64,000 nt of DNA from Hyperoplus lanceolatus (Eukaryota; Chordata; Actinopteri; Uranoscopiformes; Ammodytidae), in the NCBI GenBank assembly GCA_026929865.2, contig CM049407.1:32827501-32891500 (forward strand), in the 5' to 3' direction. The translations under genes and the position numbers were made by a program. Shown piece by piece: positions 46,583 through 57,900 of the stretch (position 1 is its first letter; every line of letters begins with the position of its first letter). The notes beneath the pieces are model-generated. The model saw nothing but the letters and a program-made list of their open reading frames with translations. It had not been told where the DNA came from and ran no database searches.

Positions 46583-49580
46583 ACTAGAAAATCCCACGGA
46601 GATTTTGAAAGTACGGGCAGCCCTGCGCAGGCCGCCAATCCCCGCTTCGGCGGCGCCCCAGCCCGTCGGCCGGGCCAGAACGCTTCTACGAACCGCCGCC
46701 GCTGGCTTTCCGAACTCCAGTCCCGAGTTGTGGCCGTCCCCTGATGCTGTGTATACAATTTGGTGATGATAGGTTGGAAATCCACAGAGTGAATGTGACT
46801 TCACTGTATTTCAGGTCATGTAAGTTAGGGAAGAAAGAAAATAATGGCTGACAGCAGTGGTAAAGAGCACCATGAGCTGTACATGTGTAAGAAATGTCAA
46901 GTCAATCAGAGTCAGGGGGCGAGGGGCGTGGCCTGTCAAACATTGCATTTTTGAATGATGGTTTTCGCATTTGTGGGGGCCCCTATGGGTTAATCTCGAC
47001 AAGCTTAGAGGGACATGCTACCACATGTCTTCTGCACATATCCTGCAAGTTTCATGATGATAGGACCTATGATCAATTAGTTATGGCCAATTTGTTATTA
47101 AGCCCTGCCCCTGCATAAACGTTTTAGTCAATGGCGGCCATGTTTTCCAAGCTATCCTACTAATATTTTTCGGAGACGTGCGTCATAGTCCCCCGGGGCT
47201 TCGTGAGACATTTGGTGTTGATAAAGTAAAACTTGACAAAGTTGTGGATAAAACCCTGTTTTTCAGTTTATGCTAATTAGCGAAAATATTTCCAGGTTGA
47301 CTTTAATGATCCAAGATTTTTTGTAGAGCACCCTAAAATACACCTGTGGGAGAAATTTCAAGTCAATCGGACTTACGGTGTGCGGGGCGTGGCCTCTCAA
47401 GCTTTCTTCAGTCGGGGCTTAATAACAGCATTTGTGGCGCCCCCTATGGGTTAATCTCGATAAGCTTTGAGGGACATGCTACCACATGACTTCTGCACAT
47501 ACCCAGGCCAACTTGTTAATAAGCCCCGCCCCTGCGTAAACGTTTTGGGCAATGGCGGCGAAAAAAATAATCATGGCTGACCCCTATGGTCCGAGAGGCT
47601 ATACAGGTAAAGGGGAGGAGCCTAACGCGGCAAAGGGGAGGAGCTTAATATGATAAAGGGGAGGAGCCTAACGCTGTAAAGGGGATGGGCCTAATTTGGT
47701 AAAGGGGAGGAGTCTAATGTGGTAAAGGGGAGGAGCCTAATTTGGTAAAGGGGAGGAGCCTAATGTGGTAAAGGGTAGGAGCCTAATTTGGTAAAGGGGA
47801 GGAGCCTAATGTGGTAAAGGGGAGGAGCCTAATGTGGTAAAGGGGAGGAGCCTAATGTGGTAAAGGGGAGGAGCCTAATGCGGTAAAGGGGAGGAGCCTA
47901 ATGTGGTAAAGGGGAGGAGCTTAATGTGGTAAAGGGGAGGAGTTTAATGTGGTAAAGGGGAGGAGCTTAATTTGGTAAAGGGGAGGAGCCTAATTTGGTA
48001 AAGGGGAGGGGCCTAATGCGGTAAAGAGGAGGAGCTTAATTTGGTAAAAGGGGGAGCTTAATGTGGTAAAGGGGAGGAGCCTAATTTGGTAAATGGGAGG
48101 AGCCTAATGCGGTAAAGGGGAGGAGCTTAATGTGGTAAAGGGGAGGAGCCTAATTTGGTAAAGGGGAGGAACCTACTGTGGCAAAGGGGAGGAGCCTAAT
48201 TTGGTAAAGGGGAGGGGCCTAATGCGATAAAGAGGAGGAGCCTAATGTGGTAAAGGGGAGGAGCTTAATTTGGTAAAAGGGGGAGCTTAATGCGGTAAAG
48301 GGGAGGAGCTTAATTTGTTAAAGAGGAGGAGTCTAATTTGGTAAAGGGGAGGAGCCTAATTTGGTAAAGGGGAGGAACCTACTGTGGCAAAGGGGAGGAG
48401 CCTAATTTGGTAAAGGGGAGGGGCCTGATGCGGTAAAGAGGAGGAGCCTAATGTGGTAAAGGGGAGGAGCTTAATTTGGTAAAAGGGGGGAGCTTAATGT
48501 GGTAAAGGGGAGGAGTCTAATTTGGTAAAGGGGAGGAGCCTAATTTGGTAAATGGGAGGAGCCTAATGCAGTAAAGGGGAGGAGCCTAATGTGGTAAAGG
48601 GGAGGGGCCTAATTTGTTAAAGGGGAGGAGTCTAATTTGGTAAAGGGGAGGAGCTTAATTTGGTAAAAGGGGGGAGCTTAATGCGGTAAAGGGGAGGAGC
48701 CTAATTTGGTAAATAGGAGGAGCATAATGCGGTAAAGGGGAGGGGCCTAATGTGGTAAAGGGGAGGGGCCTAATGTGGTAACGGGGAGGAGCTTAATGTG
48801 GTAAAGGGGAGGAGCCCAATGTGGTAAAGGGGAGGAGCCTAATGTGGTAAAGGGGAGGAGCCTAATGTGGTAAAGGGACATGCTACCACAGTTTGATGAT
48901 GATAGGACCTATGGTTAAGGAGTTATGGCCAATTTGTGGATAGGCCCTGCCCCTGTGGCGCCCCCTATGGGTTAATCACAATAAACTTCGAGGGACATGC
49001 TACCACATGACTTCTGCACACACCCAGCAAGTTTGATGATGATAGGACCTATGGTTAAGGAGTTATGGCCAACGTGTTATTAAGCCCCGCCCCTGCGTAA
49101 ACTATTTGGTCAATGGCGGCCATGTTTTTCAAGTTGTCCTACAAATCTTTTACGGGTATGTTTATTGTAGTCCCCCGGGGCTTCACGAGAAATTTGGTGT
49201 TGATACAGTCAAATTTTAGAAAGTTGTGGATAACACGCTGTTTTTCAGTTTATGCTAATTAGCGGGAAATATTCCCAGAAGAATTTTTATGGTCCCAGAG
49301 GCTTTTTTGTAGAGCACCCTAACATACACCTGTGTGAGAAATTTCAAGTCAATTGGAGTTAAGGTGTGTGGGGCGTGGCCTCTCAAAGTTCTTTCAGTCG
49401 GGACTTCATAACAGCGCCCCCTAGCGGAAATTCAAAAAACTGTATACTAGCACACCCCGCGGGGTTGAGGCGCACGTTGTGTGAAATTTTTGCATGTCTG
49501 CGTGAAACGGTGTGGGAGGAGAAGCAGCTAGAAAATGTGAGGAAGAAGTCAGAAGAAGTAAGAATAAGTATGGTGGAGAG
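46583..49580 (+). mobile_element. Element E, copy E2 (longest)
   Basis: It begins ACTAGAAAATCCCACGG, then a GC-rich segment with GCCGCC...GGCGGC (46630-46655). Module 1 (about 46915-47600) has GGGCGTGGCC, GGGTTAATCTCGA, ACATGCTACCACATG, GATGATAGGACCTATG and CAATGGCGGCCATG. A 23-bp minisatellite and ~140-bp repeats follow (48877-49060). Module 2 (about 49080-49460) carries the same motifs diverged, and the end is AGTATGGTGGAGAG. Its left flank is not satellite, its right flank is. No protein domain was found; the short frames shared between copies just reflect copy similarity. Confidence 0.8.
47607..48876 (+). repeat. 23-bp minisatellite of E2, about 55 units
   Basis: The unit is TAAAGGGGAGGAGCCTAATG plus TGG, with TTTGG, GCGG and AGCTTAAT variants. 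The + strand is purine-rich with a GGGG run in nearly every unit. It ends where TAAAGGGACATGCTACC returns to the element body. Confidence 0.95.
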
Positions 49581-49979
49581 TAATAATTAGTTTAGCATGC
49601 TGAGTTCTGCTTGGCAAGCCATGAAAGACTCTTGAAAGCCATTTGGAACAAAAGTTACAGCACATTTGAACAAAGTTGAAAATTTGCCTTATTTCAGTGA
49701 GAGCTGCAGAAAGAGGCAATAAAATTTAACTGAAAGCTGATGATAAAATTGACTTAATATTTCAATGCAAATACTATGTATAATTTGTTTAGCATGCTGA
49801 GTTCTGCTTGGCAAGCCATGCAAGACTCTTGAAAACCATTTGGAACAAAAGTTACAGCACATTTGAACAAAGTTGAAAATTAGCCTTTTTTCAGTGAGAG
49901 CTGCAAAAAGAAGCAATAAAATTTCACTGAAAGCTGATGATAAAATTGACTTAATATTTCAATGCAAATACTATATATA
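49581..49979 (+). repeat. 197-bp satellite, two units between E2 and E3
   Basis: Two monomers in the same orientation as the main array, of the GAGTTCTGCTTGG variant (the main array has GTGTTCTGCTTGG). Confidence 0.93.
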
Positions 49980-51894
49980 ACTAGAAAATCCCACGGAGAT
50001 TTTGAAAGTACGGGCAGCCCTGCGCAGGCCGCCAATCCCCGCTTCGGCGGCGCCCCAGCCCTTCGGCCGGGCCAGAAAGCTTCTACGAACCGCCGCCGCT
50101 GGCTTTCCGAACTCCAGTCCCGAGTTGTGGCCGTCCCCTGATGCTGTGTATACAATTTGGTGATGATAGGTTGGAAATCCACAGAGTGAATGTGACTTCT
50201 CTGTATTTCAGGTCATGTACGTTAGGGAAGAAAGAAGGGGGGGCGAGGGGCGTGGCCTGTCAAACATTGCATTTTTGAATGATGGTTTTCGCATTTGTGG
50301 GGGCCCCTATGGGTTAATCTCGACAAGTTCAGAGGGCCATGCTACCACATGTCTTCTGCACATATCCTGCAAGTTTCATGATGATAGGACCTATGATCAA
50401 TTAGTTATGGCCAATTTGTTATTAAGCCCTGCCCCTGCATAAACGTTTTAGTCTATGGCGGCCATGTTTTCCAAGCTATCTTACTAATATTTTTCTGAGA
50501 CGTGCGTCATAGTCCCCCGGGGCTTCGTGAGACATTTGGTGTTGATAAAGTAAAACTTGACAAAGTTGTGGATAAAACCCTGTTTTTCAGTTTATGCTAA
50601 TTAGCGAAAATATTTCCAGGTTGACTTTAATGATCCAAGATTTTTTGTAGAGCACCCTAAAATACACCTGTGGGAGAAATTTCAAGTCAATCGGACTTAC
50701 GGTGTGCGGGGCGTGGTCTCTCAAGCTTTCTTCAGTCGGGGCTTAATAACAGCATTTGTGGCACCCCCTATGGGTTAATCTCGATAAGCTTTGAGGGACA
50801 TGCTACCACATGACTTCTGCACATACCCAGGCCAACTTGTTAATAAGCCCCGCCCCTGCATAAACGTTTTGGGCAATGGCGGCGAAAAAAATAATCATGG
50901 CTGACCCCTATGGTCCGAGAGGCTATAAAGGTAAAGGAGAGGAGCCTAACGCGGCAAAGGGGAGGAGCTTAATATGACAAAGGGGAGGAGCCTAATGCGG
51001 TAAATGGGAGGAGCCTAATGTGGTAAAGGGGAGGGGCCTAATGTGGTAAAGGGGAGGAGCCTAATGTGATAAAGGGGAGGAGCCTATTTTGGTAAAGGGG
51101 AGGAGCTTAATGTGGTAAAGGGGAGGATCCTAATGTGGTAAAGGGGAGGAGCCTAATGTGGTAAAGGGGAGGAGCCTAATGTGGTAAAGGGACATGCTAC
51201 CACAGTTTGATGATGATAGGACCTATGGTTAAGGAGTTATGGCCAATTTGTGGATAGGCCCTGCCCCTCTGGCGCCCCCTATGGGTTAATCACGATAAAC
51301 TTCGAGGGACATGCTACCACATGACTTCTGCACACACCCAGCAAGTTTGATGATGATAGGACCTATGGTTAAGGAGTTATGGCCAACGTGTTATTAAGCC
51401 CCGCCCCTGCGTAAACTATTTGGTCAATGGCGGCCATGTTTTTCAAGTTGTCCTACTAATCTTTTACGGGTATGTTTATTGTAGTCCCCCGGGGCTTCAC
51501 GAGAAATTTGGTGTTGATACAGTCAAATTTTAGAAAGTTGTGGATAACACGCTGTTTTTCAGTTTATGCTAATTAGCGGGAAATATTCCCAGAAGAATTT
51601 TTATGGTCCCAGAGGCTTTTTTGTAGAGCACCCTAACATACACCTGTGTGAGAAATTTCAAGTCAATTGGAGTTAAGGTGTGTGGGGCGTGGCCTCTCAA
51701 AGTTCTTTCAGTCGGGACTTCATAACAGCGCCCCCTAGCGGAAATTCAAAAAACTGTATAATAGCACACCCCGCGGGGTTGAGGCGCACGTTGTGTGACA
51801 TTTTTGCATGTCTGCGTGAAACGGTGTGGGAGGAGAAGCAGCTAGAAAATGTGAGGAAGAAGTCAGAAGAAGTAAGAATAAGTATGGTGGAGAG
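49980..51894 (+). mobile_element. Element E, copy E3 (shortest)
   Basis: Same layout and ends as E2. The 1,915-bp length is explained mainly by a short minisatellite. The GC-rich segment has CCCTTCGGCCGGG where E2 has CCCGTCGGCCGGG, a variant shared with E4. Both flanks are satellite. Confidence 0.82.
50930..51191 (+). repeat. 23-bp minisatellite of E3, about 11 units
   Basis: The same unit as in E2. The first unit reads AAAGGAGAGGAGCC, a variant shared with E4. Confidence 0.93.
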
Positions 51895-52490
51895 TAATAA
51901 TTAGTTTAGCATGCTGAGTTCTGCTTGGCAAGCCATGAAAGACTCTTGAAAGCCATTTGGAACAAAAGTTACAGCACATTTGAACAAAGTTGAAAATTAG
52001 CCTTATTTCAGTGAGAGCTGCAGAAAGAGGCAATAAAATTTAACTGAAAGCTGATGATAAAATTGACTTAATATTTCAATGCAAATACTATATATAATTA
52101 GTTTAGCATGCTGAGTTCTGCTTGGCAAGCCATGCAAGACTCTTGAAAACCATTTGGAACAAAAGTTACAGCACATTTGAACAAAGTTGAAAATTAGCCT
52201 TATTTCAGTGAGAGCTGCAGAAAGAAGCAATAAAATTTCACTGAAAGCTGATGATAAAATTGACTTAATATTTCAATGCAAATACTATATATAAATAGTT
52301 TAGCATGCTGAGTTCTGCTTGGCAAGCCATGAAAGACTCTTGAAAACCATTTGGAACAAATGTTACAGCATATTTGAACAAAGTTGAAATTTAGCCTTAT
52401 TTCAGTGAGAGCTGCAGAAAGAAGCAATAAAATTTCACTGAAAGCTGATGATAAAATTGACTTAATATTTCAATGCAAATACTATATATA
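51895..52490 (+). repeat. 197-bp satellite, three units between E3 and E4
   Basis: Three monomers, again mostly of the GAGTTCTGC variant, joined to E on both sides at ATAATTA / ATAACTA. Confidence 0.93.
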
Positions 52491-54944
52491 ACTAGAAAAT
52501 CCCACAGAGATTTTGAAAGTACGGGCAGCCCTGCGCAGGCCGCCAATCCCCGCTTCGGCGGCGCCCCAGCCCTTCGGCCGGGCCAGAAAGCTTCTACGAA
52601 CCGCTGCCGCTGGCTTTCCGAACTCCAGTCCCGAGTTGTGGCCGTCCCCTGATGCTGTGTATACAATTTGGTGATGATAGGTTGGAAATCCACAGAGTGA
52701 ATGTGACTTCTCTGTATTTCAGGTCATGTACGTTAGGGAAGAAAGAAGGGGGGGCGAGGGGCGTGGCCTGTCAAACATTGCATTTTTGAATGATGGTTTT
52801 TGCATTTGTGGGGGCCCCTATGGGTTAATCTCGACAAGCTTAGAGGGCCATGCTGCACATATCCTGCAAGTTTCATGATGATAGGACCCATGATCAATTA
52901 GTTATGGCCAATTTGTTATTAAGCCCTGCCCCTGCATAAACGTTTTAGTCAATGGCGGCCATGTTTTCCAAGCTATCCTACTAATATTTTTCGGAGACGT
53001 GCGTCATAGTCCCCCGGGGCTTCGTGAGACATTTGGTGTTGATAAAGTAAAACTTGACAAAGTTGTGGATAAAACCCTGTTTTTCAGTTTATGCTACTTA
53101 GCGAAAATATTTCCAGGTTGACTTTAATGATCCAAGATTTTTTGTAGAGCACCCTAAAATACACCTGTGGGAGAAATTTCAAGTCAATCGGACTTACGGT
53201 GTGCGGGGCGTGGCCTCTCAAGCTTTCTTCAGTCGGGGCTTAATAACAGCATTTGTGGCGCCCCCTATGGGTTAATCTCGATAAGCTTTGAGGGACATGC
53301 TACCACATGACTTCTGCACATACCCAGGCCAACTTGTTAATAAGCCCCGCCCCTGCGTAAAAGTTTTGGGCAATGGCGGCGAAAAAAATAATCATGGCTG
53401 ACTCCTATGGTCCGAGAGGCTATAAAGGTAAAGGAGAGGAGCCTAACGCGGCAAAGGGGAGGAGCTTAATATGATAAAGGGGAGGAGCCTAACGCTGTAA
53501 AGGGGATGGGCCTAATTTGGTAAAGGGGAGGAGCTTAATATGATAAAGGGGAGGAGCCTAACGCTGTAAAGGGGATGGGCCTAATTTGGTAAAGGGGAGG
53601 AGCCTAATGCGGTAAAGGGGAGGAGCTTAATTTGGTAAAGGGGAGGAGTTTAATGTGGTAAAGGGGAGGAGCTTAATTTGGTAAAGGGGAGGAGTCTACT
53701 GTGGTAAAGGGGAGGAGCTTAATTTGGTAAAGGGGAGGAGCCTAATTTGGTAAAGGGGAGGAGCTTAATGTGATAGAGGGGAGGAGTTTAATGTGGTAAA
53801 GGGGAGGAGCCTAATGTGATAGAGGGGAGGAGTTTAATGTGGTAAAGGGGAGGAGCCTAATTTGGTAAAGGGGAGGAGTCTAATTTGGTAAATGGGAGGA
53901 GCCTAATGCTGTAAAGGGGAGGAGCATAATGTGGTAAATGGGAGGGGCCTAATGTGGTAAAGGGGAGGAGCTTAATTGGGTAAGGGGGAGGGACCTAATG
54001 CTGTAAAGGGGAGGAGCCTAATTTGGCAAAGGGGAGGAGCTTAACGTGATAAAGGGGAGGAGTCTAATGTGGTAAATGGGAGGGGCCTAACGTGGTAAAG
54101 GGGAGGAGTCTAATGTGGTAAGGGGGAGGAGCTTAATGTGGTAAAGGGGGGGAGCCTAATTTGGTAAAGGGGAGGAGCATAATGTGGTAAAGGGGAGGAG
54201 TCTAATGTGATAAAGGGGAGGAGCCTAATGTGGTAAAGGGACATGCTACCACAGTTTGATGATGATAGGACCTATGGTTAAGGAGTTATGGCCAATTTGT
54301 GGATAGGCCCTGCCCCTGTGGCGCCCCCTATGGGTTAATCACGATAAACTTCGAGGGACATGCTACCACATGACTTCTGCACACACCCAGCAAGTTTGAT
54401 GATGATAGGACCTATGGTTAAGGAGTTATGGCCAACGTGTTATTAAGCCCCGCCCCTGCGTAAACTATTTGGTCAATGGCGGCCATGTTTTTCAAGTTGT
54501 CCTACTAATCTTTTACGGGTATGTTTATTGTAGTCCCCCGGGGCTTCACGAGAAATTTGGTGTTGATACAGTCAAGATTTCAGAAAGTTGTGGATAACAC
54601 GCTGTTTTTCAGTTTATGCTAATTAGCGGGAAATATTTTCAGAAGAATTTTTATGGTCCCAGAGGCTTTTTTGTAGAGCACCCTAACATACACCTGTGTG
54701 AGAAATTTCAAGTCAATTGGAGTTAAGGTGTGTGGGGCGTGGCCTCTCAAAGTTCTTTCAGTCGGGACTTCATAACAGCGCCCCCTAGCGGAAATTCAAA
54801 AAACTGTATAATAGCACACACCGCGGGGTTGAGGCGCACGTTGTGTGACATTTTTGCATGTCTGCGTGAAACGGTGTGGGAGGAGAAGCAGCTAGAAAAT
54901 GTGAGGAAGAAGTCAGAAGAAGTAAGAATAAGTATGGTGGAGAG
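52491..54944 (+). mobile_element. Element E, copy E4
   Basis: Same layout, 2,454 bp. It shares the CCCTTCGGCC and AAAGGAGAGGAGCC variants with E3. A small deletion near 52853 removes ACCACATGTCTTCTG. The right junction reads TAATAATTACGGGTCCTCTG before the satellite, unlike the other copies. Confidence 0.82.
53428..54241 (+). repeat. 23-bp minisatellite of E4, about 35 units
   Basis: The same unit, with local higher-order duplications: a block from GAGCTTAATATGATAAAGG to GATGGGCCTAATTTGG occurs twice near 53460-53590. Confidence 0.93.
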
Positions 54945-57900
54945 TAATAATTACGGGTCCTCTGTTTAGTTTAGCATGCTGAGTTCTGCTTGGCAAGCCA
55001 TGAAAGACTCATGAAAACATTTGGAACAAAAGTTACAGCACATTTGAACAAAGTTGAAATTTAGCCTTATTTCAATGAGAGCTGCAGAAAGAAGCAATAA
55101 AACTTCACTGAAGGCTGATGATAAAATTTGCTTAATATTTCAATGCAAATACTATATATAACTACTGTAGCATGCTGTGTTCTGCTTGGCAAGCCATGAA
55201 ATACTCTTGAAAGCCCTTTGGAACAAAAGTTACAGCACATTTGATCAAAGTTGAAATTTAGCCTTATTTCAGTGAGAGCTGCAAAAAGAAGCAATAAAAC
55301 TTCACTGAAGGCTGATGATAAAATTTGCTTAATATTTCAATGCAAATACTATATATAACTACTGTAGCATGCTGTGTTCTGCTTTGCAAGCCATCAAAGA
55401 CTCTTGAAATCCCTTTGGAACAAAAGTTACAGCACATTTGAACAAAGTTGAAATTTAGCCTTATTTCAGTGAGAGCTGCAGAAAGAAGCAATAAAATTTC
55501 AATGAAAGCTGATGATAAAATTTGCTTAATATTTCAATGCAAATACTATATACAACTACTGTAGCATGCTGTGTTCTGCTTGGCAAGCCATGTAATACTC
55601 TTGAAAGCCATTTGGAACAGAAGTTACAGCACATTTGAACAAAGTTGAAATTTAGCCTTATTTCAATGAGAGCTGAAGAAAGAAGCAATAAAACTTCATT
55701 GAAGGCTGATGATAAAATTTGCTTAATATTTCAATGCAAATACTATATATAACTACTGTAGCATGCTGTGTTCTGCTTGGCAAGCCATGAAATACTCTTG
55801 AAAGCCCTTTGGAACAAAAGTTACAGCACATTTGAACAAAGTTGAAATTTAGCCTTATTTCAGTGAGAGGTGCAGAAAGAAGCAATAAAATTTCAATGAA
55901 AGCTGATGATAAAATTTGCTTAATATTTCAATGCAAATACTATATATAACTACTGTAGCATGCTGTGTTCTGCTTGGCAAGCCATGAAATACTCTTGAAA
56001 GCCCTTTGGAACAAAAGTTACAGCACATTTGAACAAAGTTGAAATTTAGCCTTATTTCAGTGAGAGCTGCAGAAAGAAGCAATAAAACTTCATTGAAGGC
56101 TGATGATAAAATTTGCTTAATATTTCAATGCAAATACTATATATAACTACTGTAGCATGCTGTGTTCTGCTTGGCAAGCCATAAAATACTCTTGAAAGCC
56201 ATTTGGAACAGAAGTTACAGCACATTTGAACAAAGTTGAAATTTAGCCTTATTTCAGTGAGAGCTGCAGAAAGAAGCAATAAAACTTCATTGAAGGCTGA
56301 TGATAAAATTTGCTTAATATTTCAATGCAAATACTATATATAACTACTGTAGCATGCTGTGTTCTGCTTGGCAAGCCATGAAATACTCTTGAAAGCCCTT
56401 TGGAACAAAAGTTACAGCACATTTGAACAGAGTTGAAATTTAGCCTTATTTCAGTGAGAGCTGCAGAAAGAAGCAATAAAATTTCAATGAAAGCTGATGA
56501 TAAAATTTGCTTAATATTTCAATGCAAATACTATATACAACTACTGTAGCATGCTGTGTTCTGCTTGGCAAGCCATCAAATACTCTTGAAAGCCCTTTGG
56601 AACAAAAGTTACAGCACATTTGAACAAAGTTGAAATTTAGCCTTATTTCAGTGAGAGCTGCAGAAAGAAGCAATAAAACTTCATTGAAGGCTGATGATAA
56701 AATTTGCTTAATATTTCAATGCAAATACTATATAAAACTACTGTAGCATGCTGTGTTCTGCTTGGCAAGCCATGTAATACTCTTGAAAGCCCTTTGGAAC
56801 AGAAGTTACAGCACATTTGAACAAAGTTGAAATTTAGCCTTATTTCAGTGAGAGGTGCAGAAAGAAGCAATAAAATTTCAATGAAAGCTGATGATAAAAT
56901 TTGCTTAATATTTCAATGCAAATACTATATATAACTACTGTAGCATGCTGTGTTCTGCTTGGCAAGCCATGAAATACTCTTGAAAGCCCTTTGGAACAAA
57001 AGTTACAGCACATTTGAACAAAGTTGAAATTTAGCCTTATTTCAGTGAGAGCTGCAGAAAGAAGCAATAAAACTTCACTGAAGGCTGATGATAAAATTTG
57101 CTTAATATTTCAATGCAAATACTATATATAACTACTGTAGCATGCTGTGTTCTGCTTGGCAAGCCATGAAATACTCTTGAAAGCCCTTTGGAACAAAAGT
57201 TACAGCACATTTGAACAAAGTTGAAATTTAGCCTTATTTCAGTGAGAGCTGCAGAAAGAAGCAAGAAAACTTCATTGAAGGCTGATGATAAAATTTGCTT
57301 AATATTTCAATGCAAATACTATATATAACTACTGTAGCATGCTGTGTTCTGCTTGGCAAGCCATGAAATACTCTTGAAAGCCCTTTGGAACAAAAGTTAC
57401 AGCACATTTGAACAAAGTTGAAATTTAGCCTTATTTCAGTGAGAGCTGCAGAAAGAAGCAATAAAATTTCACTGAAGGCTGATGATAAAATTTGCTTAAT
57501 ATTTCAATGCAAATACTATATATAACTACTGTAGCATGCTGTGTTCTGCTTGGCAAGCCATGAAATACTCTTGAAAGCCCTTTGGAACAAAAGTTACAGC
57601 ACATTTGAACAAAGTTGAAATTTAGCCTTATTTCAGTGAGAGCTGCAGAAAGAAGCAATAAAACTTCATTGAAGGCTGATGATAAAATTTGCTTAATATT
57701 TCAATGCAAATACTATATATAACTACTGTAGCATGCTGTGTTCTGCTTGGCAAGCCATGAAATACTCTTGAAAGCCCTTTGGAACAGAAGTTACAGCACA
57801 TTTGAACAAAGTTGAAATTTAGCCTTATTTCAATGAGAGCTGAAGAAAGAAGCAATAAAACTTCACTGAAGGCTGATGATAAAATTTGCTTAATATTTCA

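Noticed and set aside
46550..46804. ORF MKSHSLCGFPTYHHQ repeated in all E copies
   Set aside because: It covers the GC-rich segment and runs into different flanks at each copy. Two overlapping frames are open equally, as expected for GC-rich DNA lacking stops.
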